The notes: generated by a model not told the origin, from the letters alone. A DNA stretch of 64,000 bases from Metabacillus idriensis (GCF_009674765.1 NZ_WKKF01000010.1:41825-105824), one strand, 5' to 3'. Counted from the stretch's first letter, positions 42,968 to 50,878 are shown. Made by a program: numbers and translations.

Positions 42968-44008
42968 TTAACGCGGTCTGGCAATTATGCCGTTATGAAC
43001 TTTAATAAAACCGTGTCTTAAGATATCGAAACCGTTTTCATAAACATACATTCCCATTTGCTGAATCGTCATTAATTCCCTGTATGTATGGTTCATGACA
43101 TCAGCCATTATTTGATAATATAATTTGGACTTCAGCTGAGCCCTGGGAGTTGTTAAGATCGCATATCCTCCATCTTTCAAAAACTTTCTGTGCCAATCAA
43201 TCGATTCTGGTTTCTGCTCATCCGGAAAATGTTCAATCATCCCTACACTGATAACGATATCGAATTCCTTTCCAAATGGAAGTTTGCGAATATCTTCAAC
43301 TAGATAAGTGATATTAAAATCCTTCTTATACCAAACTTTTAATGCGCCAGTCACAGGGTTTTCACCTAAAAAAGGATAATGCCGAGGAAATTCGGCAAAC
43401 CGGCTGTCCCGGCAAAAAGGATCATAGTCCACCATGACAATTTCACCGGCAGGATACATGGCAGCAAGCTGCATCGCCTCATAGCCTTCTGCAGCACCTA
43501 AAAATAGAATTCTTGGCCTTGATACATGCAGCCCCTCAAACAAAGCTCTTTTCCCCCGCGGATCCCAAATGCCATCTTCAATGCGGTGAATATAATTCCA
43601 AAGCCTGAGTTTCATAGATTTACCTAGAACTTCCTTAACCTTTGCCGGACGGAATGCAGCAAAGTTTTTCTTCAGTTCATCGTTTAAAACATTCATTTCT
43701 TCAGGTACATCTTTTACAAACCATTCATGGAACGATTTATTAAAGTACTGCCAGGATGTATGAACGGGCATCGGCTTTTGATTTTCGTTTTCCCATTCCT
43801 TTCGATCTTTAGCATATGTTTTGACTTCGTATGGCTTTCCAACGTCCTTCCACGTAAGGAGCGACCAATCCCGCACCAGGTTTGCTGAAAAAAGCTCGTC
43901 TTTTTCTTCCTCCGTATAGGTGCGAAGATCAATCTTAAAACTTTCAGATAAAGCCGTTTTTCCAATATCACTTTCTGTAAAGGGACGTACAGCAGCTTCT
44001 GTCGGCAT
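42968..44008 (-). CDS. Class I SAM-dependent methyltransferase, unassigned
   Basis: A 346-residue protein. The N-terminal 150 residues (ERKEWEN-type charged helices; WQYFNKSFHEWFVKDVPEEM) match no domain I know; the C-terminal half is a methyltransferase with ILFLGAAEGYEAMQLAAMYP (motif I), IVMVDYDPFC (motif II) and DIVISVGMIEHFPDE (motif IV). The start at 44008 follows GGAGGTTTTCC. It stands alone next to an 889-bp gene-free region. Substrate unknown. Confidence 0.78.
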   Translation of the reverse strand: MPTEAAVRPFTESDIGKTALSESFKIDLRTYTEEEKDELFSANLVRDWSLLTWKDVGKPYEVKTYAKDRKEWENENQKPMPVHTSWQYFNKSFHEWFVKDVPEEMNVLNDELKKNFAAFRPAKVKEVLGKSMKLRLWNYIHRIEDGIWDPRGKRALFEGLHVSRPRILFLGAAEGYEAMQLAAMYPAGEIVMVDYDPFCRDSRFAEFPRHYPFLGENPVTGALKVWYKKDFNITYLVEDIRKLPFGKEFDIVISVGMIEHFPDEQKPESIDWHRKFLKDGGYAILTTPRAQLKSKLYYQIMADVMNHTYRELMTIQQMGMYVYENGFDILRHGFIKVHNGIIARPR

Positions 44009-44400
44009 GGAAAACCTCCATTGTATTCTGAATTTTAAGTTAATTTTATCAACCTTTGTCCGTATTAGCAATGAATTGTTCAGCGCCCGGCGCCGATGAT
44101 CATTTTACTTGATTACTGGACGGGAGATGTTTTTATGCATCCACTCATTGTGTGCGAATCTTATCTTTAATTGATTATTTAGAACATGATTTATTTAAAT
44201 TACATGTTCTCTGTCCTATCGATCTGGGAGGTCACTATTTTCTAAAAAATAATAAAAAACCTTGAAAAACTACGAAAAACAGAGAAATTGGGTGATTAAC
44301 CAGTTGTAATCGCTTTATTTGACCTTATACAGATTATTCTGAATGTTTAGTTATTGTAAAGATTTTGTTAAGATGAATTTACTCACTCATAGGAAGGCGT

Positions 44401-44507
44401 GATTCCAATGACGACGGTAAGCGAAGCATATCAGAATCACATCTGGCAAAAAATCAGCCCGTGAAAACTGATTTTGAGATGTGTGGATATGCGGGGAAAC
44501 GGAAATC
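44401..44507 (+). repeat. Tandem RNA unit 1
   Basis: Pairings: GATTCC (44401-44406) with GGAAATC (44501-44507, one bulged A); GCATATC (44426-44432) with GATATGC (44486-44492); CACATCT (44438-44444) with AGATGTG (44477-44483); AAAATCAG (44450-44457) with CTGATTTT (44468-44475), loop CCCGTGAAAA. ACGG (44414-44417) could pair with CCGT in the loop as a pseudoknot. Confidence 0.7.
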
Positions 44508-44520
44508 TGACTGAGGGGAT

Positions 44521-44621
44521 GATTCCAATGACGACGGTGAGCGAAGCATGCTAAGATCATGATGCAGATGAAAATAGCCCGTGAAAACTATTTTCGCACC
44601 ATGTGGGCATGTGGGGAAATC
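44521..44621 (+). repeat. Tandem RNA unit 2
   Basis: Same layout, shifted by exactly 120: GATTCC (44521-44526) with GGAAATC (44615-44621); GCATGC (44546-44551) with GCATGT (44607-44612); CATGATGC (44558-44565) with GCACCATG (44596-44603, one A-C mismatch); AAAATAG (44571-44577) with CTATTTT (44588-44594), loop CCCGTGAAAA identical to unit 1. Confidence 0.7.
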
Positions 44622-44754
44622 AAAAAAGCATACGAATAAACTGATCGAATCCGTGCAAGACATTAATTGAAAGAAATCAATTGATTCAAAGCAACGAATG
44701 GTTATTAGTAAGAAAGGAAAGAACAAAAAAGTGAATATGTTTGATTCAAGATAA

Positions 44755-44797
44755 GACGCTGTTTATGTTCTGTATACATAGACAGCGTTTTGTTTTG
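44755..44797 (+). terminator. Terminator after the tandem RNA
   Basis: ACGCTGT-t-TATGT pairs with ACATA-g-ACAGCGT (13 bp with one T-G), 7-base loop, followed by TTTGTTTTG. Confidence 0.85.
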
Positions 44798-44860
44798 TGC
44801 TTTTTTTGAGTCCTTCACGGGTGAATTTATTACTAAAACAATGCGAAAAAAGCCCTATAA

Positions 44861-44887
44861 AAAGACGTTTCTAAAAATAGAAACGCC
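44861..44887 (-). terminator. Terminator of the 77-aa hypothetical gene
   Basis: CGTTTCTA/TAGAAACG stem, followed on the minus strand by CTTTTT. Confidence 0.75.
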
Positions 44888-44897
44888 TTCAGCGGGT

Positions 44898-45122
44898 CTA
44901 TTCAGTTGTTTGCGTTTCCACAGACTGATATTCTTCCTCTAAATATTGAAGGAAGCGGTCTGCTGCATCATGCACCGGTCCAAATTTCCCCGTATCCTGA
45001 ATCCGCTGTTTAGCAGCATCTATATATGGATAATAAGCAGCCTGAATTTCCAGGTCCTTGATTAATTGCTCCCGCGTTTTATCCAATACTGTATACTTTC
45101 TAGTCCAAAGATTTTCACACAT
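44898..45122 (-). CDS. Hypothetical 74-residue protein
   Basis: MCENLWTRKYTVLDKTREQL starts a soluble, mostly helical acidic protein (AADRFLQYLEEEYQ) of unknown family. AAGGG precedes the ATG at 12 bases; GTG two codons earlier (45128) has better spacing and is an alternative. It has its own terminator. No motif suggests a function. Confidence 0.65.
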   Translation of the reverse strand: MCENLWTRKYTVLDKTREQLIKDLEIQAAYYPYIDAAKQRIQDTGKFGPVHDAADRFLQYLEEEYQSVETQTTE

Positions 45123-45236
45123 ATCCACTTTCAACCCTTCCCTTTTTACAAGAAGCACAGAGCTCGCTTCGTTTCTCTTTATGTATATAGTTTGTCGATA
45201 TTAACCTGCTGTATCTATTTATTATTTCTGCTAAGT

Positions 45237-45524
45237 TTAAACTGTTTCTAATAGTGTCGAAGACAAAAACGGAAATTTTTCAGCTGTTTCTTCGCCGTAT
45301 TCCTCTGTAAGAGCTGCTGCCAGCATGCTTGAGACTGTTTCTCTTTTTTGAATATCAAATGACATGATTTCATTGGCATTTAACCCAAATGTAAGGCCAG
45401 TATGCGTGTAGCCAATAAAAAAGCGGTCAGTCTGCAAGCTTTTAATGACATCTTTTTTCTCTATTCCGAGAGTAACTAAAGATAACTTCCCTTTTTCTGT
45501 GCCGATTTCAATTTCGTAGATCAT
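45237..45524 (-). CDS. Hypothetical 95-residue protein
   Basis: A small protein (MIYEIEIGTEKGKLSLVTLG, NANEIMSFDIQKRETVSSML) with alternating beta and alpha character. AAGGAGGATGCAGCC precedes the ATG at 45524, which fixes the start; the open frame extends to 45578 without a site. No known domain; no link to its neighbours is evident. Confidence 0.7.
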   Translation of the reverse strand: MIYEIEIGTEKGKLSLVTLGIEKKDVIKSLQTDRFFIGYTHTGLTFGLNANEIMSFDIQKRETVSSMLAAALTEEYGEETAEKFPFLSSTLLETV

Positions 45525-45704
45525 GGCTGCATCCTCCTTAAAATGTAACGCTTTAACAGTATCTAATATTGATGACAAATCGTTTTCATTCAGTCAGAAA
45601 TGAATTGCCTTACTATACTATTCGTTTCGGACTGCTCTTTTTTTGTCTGTTCTCTTAAAATGGACCAGTTTTTCCTGCTGAAAAGAGGATGGAAAAGGGG
45701 TTCT

Positions 45705-46166
45705 TTACTCATGCCATGCCTTAACAGGGCGGTCATCAGGATAACCGAACCTTTCCCTGTATTTTTTGCGCTCCGCGGTAAAATCCCACCAGTTTTTATC
45801 ACTGTCCGGATGATTCGCATGATGAACCACACATCGCATGACATCTTCTACACAAGGATCCATCCACACTCCGTATTTTTTCTCAAGTTCGTGAACAAGC
45901 TCTTCCCCTCTCCTGTTCTTTACTTCATCTAAAGACGAGAAACAAAGGTCCACAGCTAGATTATGGGCAAGCTTTGGGCCAACTGATGGAATTGACTGAA
46001 AGACAGCATGTCCGATCAATTCCCGTGCACGTTCGTTTGGAACATCAATTAAAGCAGCTAATTCGGCTGGTTTCATCTCTTTTATCTCAGTTCGTTTTAT
46101 TTTGTTCTTTCTCAGCTGTTCCCTCTCTTTATTAGTAAGCGGAAGCTTGGGAGATTTTTGTTTCAT
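45705..46166 (-). CDS. Helix-hairpin-helix protein (pathogenicity-locus/Cdd1 family)
   Basis: A 153-residue protein: basic N-terminus (LRKNKIKRTEIKEMKPAELA), an HhH motif ELIGHAVFQSIPSVGPKLAHNL that should bind DNA non-specifically, then the conserved LEKKYGVWMDPCVEDVMRC and VHHANHPDSDKNWWDFTAER of the Cdd1 family. The family name is historical; function unknown. AAGGAGAGAAGAACAAAA precedes the ATG. A MITE lies immediately upstream. Confidence 0.82.
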   Translation of the reverse strand: MKQKSPKLPLTNKEREQLRKNKIKRTEIKEMKPAELAALIDVPNERARELIGHAVFQSIPSVGPKLAHNLAVDLCFSSLDEVKNRRGEELVHELEKKYGVWMDPCVEDVMRCVVHHANHPDSDKNWWDFTAERKKYRERFGYPDDRPVKAWHE

Positions 46167-46209
46167 TTTTGTTCTTCTCTCCTTTTCAGTATAATAAGCA
46201 AATCAAAGA

Positions 46210-46320
46210 GGCTCTTTTCGTAAACTTTGTTGCTTTAAGACAAAATGTTTAAAACCTAAGTGGAGCGGAAAGCAACGGACAACATTTATAATCGAAAAAA
46301 AAATCTATTTGAAAACAGCC
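46210..46320 (-). mobile_element. MITE copy 4, internally deleted, reverse orientation (111 bp)
   Basis: Starts GGCTCTTTTCGTAAAC and ends AAATAGATTTT-like with TTTGAAAACAGCC; the GC-rich core is gone. Flanks ATCAAAGA (46202-46209) and ATCAAAAA (46321-46328) agree at 7 of 8 positions. Confidence 0.8.
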
Positions 46321-46322
46321 AT

Positions 46323-46357
46323 CAAAAAACAGCAGTGAATAAACGCTTCACTGCTGT
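46323..46357 (-). terminator. Terminator of spo0M
   Basis: ACAGCAGTGAA/TTCACTGCTGT stem with a 7-base loop and minus-strand TTTTTTG. Confidence 0.85.
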
Positions 46358-46365
46358 CACTTTGT

Positions 46366-47136
46366 TTAACTATACCGCTGAATGACATCTTCAAGCGTTC
46401 TTCTGATTGCTGCCTGATCCGGGTTGGTGATCATGACTTTTACCAGCGATTCATCCATTTCGAGTGCTTCTGATAAAAAGCCTCCAAGTCCTCTTGCCCG
46501 GCGATCTACCTCGAGCAGCAATTCTACGCCCTGTTGGCTTACATTAGAAATAACGACTTCAAGTTCATCGAGCTTCCCGCGGAATGGCCCTGCGGTTGGA
46601 TAGAATTCAAATTCCTGAATGAATGGCAGTCTTTTTCGCAAATGATAGGGAGCTGCCTCGTTTTCTACTTTTCTCAGGTTAAAGCCAAGGTCTCTCAGTG
46701 CGGAAAAGATGGTTTGCACGAGCGGCGGCGGTGCCACCTCTAAAAAGTCTTTATCACTCGGATCAACTGCGCCTTTAATATCAAGGCCTGTTTCAAGCCA
46801 AACCTTTGAGGAGCCAAGGGTGATAGGTGTATCGGAAGGCAATGGAAAAGCAAAAGGAATTTCTTTTATTTCATTTGCCATAATCACAAATGGTTCATTT
46901 ATTTTCACCTTTGTAATAGTGGCAGTCTGATGGTATTTCTTATCATCTGATTCTTTTAAATAGGTTGTTTGAAGAGACAGATAGATTTCATCGATTTGCT
47001 GTTCGATGTCTCCGCCTTGAACGTGAATGATCCCTTTCAGCTCTTCACCCAATACAATTTTATCAGAAGCTAAACGTGCATCTACCTTCGCTGCACCTAT
47101 TCCGACACTTGAAAGGATTTTATTAAAAAATGACAT
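46366..47136 (-). CDS. spo0M: Sporulation-control protein Spo0M
   Basis: A 256-residue arrestin-like protein: MSFFNKILSSVGIGAAKVDA, KGIIHVQGGDIEQQIDEIYL and VEVDRRARGLGGFLSEALE-like C-terminal part match the Spo0M family, which affects entry into sporulation. GGGAG lies 8 bases before ATG 47136. It overlaps the upstream kinase gene by 14 bases, so kinase and Spo0M are made from one message. A terminator follows. Confidence 0.9.
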   Translation of the reverse strand: MSFFNKILSSVGIGAAKVDARLASDKIVLGEELKGIIHVQGGDIEQQIDEIYLSLQTTYLKESDDKKYHQTATITKVKINEPFVIMANEIKEIPFAFPLPSDTPITLGSSKVWLETGLDIKGAVDPSDKDFLEVAPPPLVQTIFSALRDLGFNLRKVENEAAPYHLRKRLPFIQEFEFYPTAGPFRGKLDELEVVISNVSQQGVELLLEVDRRARGLGGFLSEALEMDESLVKVMITNPDQAAIRRTLEDVIQRYS

Positions 47137-47941
47137 TCTGCTCTCTCCCATCCGCACACTTCAATACTTCCTCCATAAGCTCATCGATTGAATCATATGG
47201 CTTTAGAAGCTTGAGCATCCGTTTTATAATTTCTTTGCCGAGTGCTGATAATTCAAGTTCATCTTCCCAGCTTCTGTTCTTTCCGGAAGAAGGAACATAG
47301 CCTGAATACAATAAAAAAAGCACGAAATGTCCCAAAGCAAAAAAATCGCTTTGATAGGAAACCTCTCTGAAAAGCATCTTTTCTTCGGAGTATTTTGTTT
47401 CCGATTTACATACTTCTCTAGAATCACTCAGTCTTCTTGCTAATCCAAAATCAATAATATGAATGGATTGATTTTTCATGAGAATATTCGGTATTCTTAG
47501 ATCCCTGTGAACAATTCCATTGTCATGAAGAATCTTTATAGCCTTTAATACTTTCAACAATATATGAAAGGATTCCTTCTCTCCAAATGATTCTTTCTGA
47601 ATAAATATTAAATCCTCGAAGGTATCGGCTTCTACAAACTCCATTGAAATAAAATGTTTCTTCTCCCATTGAAAGGATTCGTAAAAATCGGGAAATGCTG
47701 CATTACAAAGGTTTGATTGAATATCTGCCTCCCGCATGAATGACTGCAGCCCTTTGCCTGAACGCGCTTTATACGCTCTAAGCTGCTTTACAACGGCATA
47801 CTTTTGATCATGAAGATCTTTGGTAAGATACGTAATGCCATAGCTGCCCTTGCCCAGCACTTTTATTATGAGATATTTGCTGTTAATCGTCTTGCCTGGT
47901 TTTAACGGCCTTTCCCCATACTTTAATAACAGGTTCCTCAT
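47123..47941 (-). CDS. Hanks-type Ser/Thr protein kinase (YbdM-like)
   Basis: A 272-residue soluble kinase: glycine loop LGKGSYGITYL (30-39), lysine in AVVKQL (Lys52), catalytic HRDLRIPNIL (145-154) and DFGLARR (164-170). The RD-type loop has Arg in place of the usual Lys (HRDLRxxN), as in B. subtilis YbdM. No membrane helix or PASTA domain. No ribosome site is seen before the ATG; instead the ATG overlaps the stop of a small upstream gene (TAATG), so translation is probably coupled. It overlaps spo0M downstream. Confidence 0.87.
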   Translation of the reverse strand: MRNLLLKYGERPLKPGKTINSKYLIIKVLGKGSYGITYLTKDLHDQKYAVVKQLRAYKARSGKGLQSFMREADIQSNLCNAAFPDFYESFQWEKKHFISMEFVEADTFEDLIFIQKESFGEKESFHILLKVLKAIKILHDNGIVHRDLRIPNILMKNQSIHIIDFGLARRLSDSREVCKSETKYSEEKMLFREVSYQSDFFALGHFVLFLLYSGYVPSSGKNRSWEDELELSALGKEIIKRMLKLLKPYDSIDELMEEVLKCADGREQNVIF

Positions 47942-48105
47942 TAACTGCTGTAAGATCTTGAAAAACGGCTTGATCCAGATTTCCGCTTATAATGCTTATG
48001 GCCATATTTTGCGGGATTTGAGTAATGTCTGTTCCTGCGGTCACTGCTGCTGTATCTGCGATGTGATTTTTTCCCTAAAAATGAATTGATCAGTTTTTTT
48101 AACAT
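47941..48105 (-). CDS. Small Ser/Arg/Lys/His/Tyr-rich basic protein preceding the kinase
   Basis: A 54-residue protein starting MLKKLINSFLGKKSHRRYSS and continuing with a Ser/Arg/Tyr/Lys-rich, low-complexity tail ending RFSRSYSS. GAGGG lies 6 bases before the ATG. The stop overlaps the kinase start (TAATG). The composition recalls spore coat proteins phosphorylated by CotH-type kinases, and it would offer many phosphorylatable serines to the adjacent kinase; that partnership is my inference. The frame is too short for ordinary gene callers. Confidence 0.65.
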   Translation of the reverse strand: MLKKLINSFLGKKSHRRYSSSDRRNRHYSNPAKYGHKHYKRKSGSSRFSRSYSS

Positions 48106-48202
48106 ATTAATCCCTCTTTCCTTATTTACTACGTTTCATAAGAACAAAAGTTTCAGCTTTTTCATATGTAAGTAGGAGGCACGGATATAGGAGCTGGCTA
48201 AT

Positions 48203-49288
48203 ATGAGGATCCTCCCGCTTTTTAAGAAAAAAGCATTACCTGTCCTTTTACCCAATGCAGAAAAAGTAAACCTGGAAAAAACTCTGTCAGAGTCTTTGGA
48301 AATGAAAAGTCCCCTTGTACTATACGGTGAAGACAGACTTGCCGTTCAGGAAATAAAAGCTCAGACTGCCGCGCTGAACAGGAATAACCTGACAAGAACA
48401 GAAGCTTATTTAGCTTTTTATATCAAACACCCTGAAATTCATTGGGCATTTCTTGCACATATGGTGTCAAGAAACGGAGGCTACAGCATGACCGATTTGA
48501 AAAATGGACTCGTCGGGCAGTTTCTGCCTGAAAAAGAAATGGCCGCAATTTTTCAATTTCTTGAAACCGCAAACGCCCTCATTTTCCATGATGCCTATCC
48601 TCAGCTGCTGTTATACGAAAAAAGCCTTTTATCGGGGAGGCCTCTTTTTCATTTATTGCCGGCATTAAATGTTTCGCGATTTATGAAACCAATGTGGGAG
48701 CTGTTTTTTAAAAAGAGACAATCTGACGTTCTTACCCTTGCCTTAATTACAAACGAACAAAATTATGTGGAGAAACAGCTTGTGTCAAACTCCTCCATCT
48801 TGAAAACATTCCCTTATGCGGTGCAGGAAAAATGCGGACTTACAAAGGTTGTTTTTCCTTACAAAAAGCATTTTTATGATACTAAATATTCGCTTGCAGG
48901 TACGGAAGTAGAAAACTTTATTAAACCTGAAGCAAGAATCAAAATAGGCAAGACACTTTATCAAACACTTTTCCATCCAGCCGTCTTTAAAGAAGCCTTG
49001 TTTTTTTCAAAATATACGCCTCATACAGGCTCCAGAAGCGACTACTGGCCTCACCTCTTCACTCCAAATAAAGAGAAGCTTAAAATTCAGAGCCCAAAAC
49101 TGCAGGAAGTGTGGGAAGATGTTCCCCATCCTTTTCAAAGATACAGCGATTGGCTGCTAAATACAGAGCAGATCTCAGAATTTGACGCATTTCAGCAAAC
49201 AGGCACTTATAAGGACATGACAAAGAATGTAAAAATGGATTTGCTTAAACTGGGCTCACTCCAATTGTTTACGAAAAAAATCTTATGA
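48203..49288 (+). CDS. DUF2515 family protein (YppC-like)
   Basis: A 361-residue protein with the DUF2515 core RNNLTRTEAYLAFYIKHPEI, HWAFLAHMVSRNGGYSMTDL and a long C-terminal region containing SDYWPHLFTPNK. Found throughout spore-forming bacilli (B. subtilis YppC), function unknown. AGGAGCTGGCTAAT precedes the ATG. It is divergent from the kinase operon and apparently monocistronic. Confidence 0.85.
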   Translation: MRILPLFKKKALPVLLPNAEKVNLEKTLSESLEMKSPLVLYGEDRLAVQEIKAQTAALNRNNLTRTEAYLAFYIKHPEIHWAFLAHMVSRNGGYSMTDLKNGLVGQFLPEKEMAAIFQFLETANALIFHDAYPQLLLYEKSLLSGRPLFHLLPALNVSRFMKPMWELFFKKRQSDVLTLALITNEQNYVEKQLVSNSSILKTFPYAVQEKCGLTKVVFPYKKHFYDTKYSLAGTEVENFIKPEARIKIGKTLYQTLFHPAVFKEALFFSKYTPHTGSRSDYWPHLFTPNKEKLKIQSPKLQEVWEDVPHPFQRYSDWLLNTEQISEFDAFQQTGTYKDMTKNVKMDLLKLGSLQLFTKKIL

Positions 49289-49302
49289 ATTGATGTAAAA
49301 AA

Positions 49303-49365
49303 AGCGTAATCGCCTGGGTAGCGCAGGCAGACATCAAAGCGCAGAACTTTTATGCCTGCTTAAAA
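49303..49365 (+). repeat. Fragment of REP-like repeat (family B)
   Basis: AAAAAGCGTAATCGCCTGGG and the following GCAGGCAGACA resemble the 5' part of the 120-bp unit; the 3' half is missing. Confidence 0.4.
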
Positions 49366-49373
49366 CTTAAAAA

Positions 49374-49398
49374 ACGACGAGAACCCTCGTCGTTTATT
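49374..49398 (-). terminator. Terminator of yozD
   Basis: AACGACGAG/CTCGTCGTT stem with GGTT loop and minus-strand TTTTT; overlaps the stop codon. Confidence 0.8.
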
Positions 49399-49570
49399 CT
49401 ATGTCTTCCAAATCTTCATCAATTATGCATTTTTCGAGTAAATAATCGAATGCGATATCTGCTATTGTATCCAGTTCTAGTTCTGAGGGAATGAATCCCC
49501 TTTTCGTCAGCTCATTGTAAAAGAATTCTGCCATTTCTTCTGTATCAATAATAACTTCAATTTCTTTCAC
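49394..49570 (-). CDS. yozD: YozD-like protein (58 aa)
   Basis: A 58-residue acidic protein: KEIEVIIDTEEMAEFFYNEL and ELDTIADIAFDYLLEKCIID. Length, sequence and place near yodN match B. subtilis YozD. The start is GTG 49570 with GGGGGCGAT upstream. Function unknown. It is shorter than common gene-calling limits. A terminator overlaps its end. Confidence 0.8.
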   Translation of the reverse strand: MKEIEVIIDTEEMAEFFYNELTKRGFIPSELELDTIADIAFDYLLEKCIIDEDLEDIE

Positions 49571-49719
49571 AACATCGCCCCCTTAGTAATTGTTTATATG
49601 TCCCTTTTTTCAAAACTATGTCTGGAATGAATAAGCTTTCAATAAATTTTCTTGTTCATAATCTGTCCCTTCCTGCATACCTTGAAGTAAATGGACAAGC
49701 CAAAGAGGAGATGAATGAA

Positions 49720-49893
49720 ATGAAGAACTTACAAGCGGTTTCAAAAAAAGAAAATGAAAACAGCGTCCTTCAATTTATAGACGGTGAAGGATTTGATCAT
49801 TTGCTTGAGCAAACGATTAAATTCCTGCAGGGAGCCATGATATTTGGGTGTGTGCCGTATTTTATTTATTTGCTGATTTCATTGATTTCTTAG
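49720..49893 (+). CDS. Small membrane protein (57 aa)
   Basis: MKNLQAVSKKENENSVLQFI leads to a short polar part and one C-terminal hydrophobic helix (AMIFGCVPYFIYLLISLIS). I start it at ATG 49720, 9 bases after AGAGGAG; an open frame reaches back to 49618 but without a site. It converges on yodN with a 4-base overlap of the 3' ends. Family not recognised. Confidence 0.6.
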   Translation: MKNLQAVSKKENENSVLQFIDGEGFDHLLEQTIKFLQGAMIFGCVPYFIYLLISLIS

Positions 49894-50567
49894 TGATCCT
49901 TTGTATATTTATTTAAACTATCGATGATAAAATCCATCATTTCTTTATACTCAGCATCGCCAAATATTTCGTACAATGATAAATAATCGTTGTATATATC
50001 AAGAAGTTCATCAACAATATCTCTTTTGCTTCGCTTTGTTTTGCGTACAGCCGGTTCTTGCTTTGGCAGCTTTTCTTTGGCAAGGAGCTGTTCCATCGCT
50101 TTGCTTTCTGGAGAAACAATATGCATCAGACTCAGCTGCTGCACAAATGTGCCTGCCTGTTTTTTCCCCATAACGAACACAAGTTCTTCCTCGGATGCTT
50201 CAAGCCATTCCCCGTCGTTGATGCGCATGAGCTCATAGATAATATCTTCCCAGCCATCTTCTGTATATCTCCAGATTTCTGTCCGAAATCCGACGACCTT
50301 GAACAATTCTTCATCATAGCCCTTTACTTGTACAATATCTCCAATATGATACTGAAATTCAATTTCTATTTTTTCGGAATCAATGACTTTTCCGTTGTAT
50401 TCTGAGTAAAGCTGGATCGCGTTTTCAAAGTATAAAATCTCGCTGTGATTCACTTCATATAGATAATGCTGATCGATTTGATGAACGTTTGTGACCGTTC
50501 CGACCGTACTATACATAACAATCACGACAATATCACCGACTTTATACTTCGGAATTTTTTTGTTCAC
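49890..50567 (-). CDS. yodN: YodN-like protein
   Basis: A 225-residue soluble protein: two small beta domains (YKVGDIVVIVMYSTVGTVTN and QYHIGDIVQVKGYDEELFKV) with a basic linker (RKTKRSKRD) and a C-terminal acidic helical part. The start is GTG 50567 behind GAGGAGG. Size and position after yozD match B. subtilis YodN, whose function is unknown. The paired SH3-like repeats suggest binding of protein or nucleic acid. Confidence 0.8.
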   Translation of the reverse strand: MNKKIPKYKVGDIVVIVMYSTVGTVTNVHQIDQHYLYEVNHSEILYFENAIQLYSEYNGKVIDSEKIEIEFQYHIGDIVQVKGYDEELFKVVGFRTEIWRYTEDGWEDIIYELMRINDGEWLEASEEELVFVMGKKQAGTFVQQLSLMHIVSPESKAMEQLLAKEKLPKQEPAVRKTKRSKRDIVDELLDIYNDYLSLYEIFGDAEYKEMMDFIIDSLNKYTKDH

Positions 50568-50753
50568 TAAAAGATCCTCCTCTGCCGCGATTCATAAAAG
50601 TTAGAATAGTATATGCCGCTCAACACCAATGCGTAATAGGCAAATCAACAAAGGATTTTCTAAAATAATATCCAATTTCAACTTAAGTGACTCATTTTTT
50701 CGCGACAGTTGGAGACAGTAAAAATAAGCAATCATTCAAGGAGGTCTTTTTTT

Positions 50754-50876
50754 ATGGAAAACACAACTAATTTCGTTCAAGACTTACACGAAAAACAGCA
50801 AAAAGACGAACAAAACAGACAGCACCAGGGCAAAGGAAACCCGGGAAAGAAAAAGCCTAATAAGACGAATAAGTAA
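50754..50876 (+). CDS. DUF4023-type small hydrophilic protein (40 aa)
   Basis: MENTTNFVQDLHEKQQKDEQ begins a 40-residue, Gln/Lys/Asn-rich peptide ending NPGKKKPNKTNK, the pattern of small DUF4023-like proteins common in spore-formers. GGAGG lies 9 bases before the ATG. Three REP-like repeats follow directly after the stop. Confidence 0.65.
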   Translation: MENTTNFVQDLHEKQQKDEQNRQHQGKGNPGKKKPNKTNK

Positions 50877-50878
50877 AT

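Larger units (their letters stand above)
44401..44797 (+). ncRNA. Candidate structured RNA with two tandem aptamer-like domains
   Basis: Two 120-bp-period units (44401-44507 and 44521-44621) share unpaired segments AATGACGACGGTRAGCGAA and the hairpin loop CCCGTGAAAA, while the helices differ with compensatory changes. About 130 bases behind unit 2 is a terminator. The only same-strand frames are very short. The strand is inferred from the terminator. This resembles a tandem riboswitch without a target gene, or an independent small RNA; I do not recognise an Rfam class. Confidence 0.6.
44009..44897. other. 889-bp gene-free region
   Basis: No protein gene is convincing here. It contains an inverted repeat AGAACATG/CATGTTCT (44181-44210), the tandem structured units at 44401-44621, a small hairpin AATTGA/TCAATT (about 44666-44683), a plus-strand terminator (44755-44797) and the terminator of the next minus-strand gene (44861-44887). 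No promoter box is strong enough to call. Confidence 0.6.

Noticed and set aside
44454-44726. Minus-strand frame of 90 codons with an apparent internal peptide repeat (VFTG)
   Set aside because: The repetition is the complement of the tandem RNA units; there is no ribosome site and the frame is Phe/Ser-rich shadow sequence.
45600-45932. Plus-strand frame of 110 codons
   Set aside because: Antisense to the helix-hairpin-helix gene, no ribosome site, no recognisable protein character.
47850-48089. Plus-strand frame of 79 codons, Cys-rich
   Set aside because: It is antisense to the small basic gene and the kinase N-terminus, which have ribosome site and coupling evidence.
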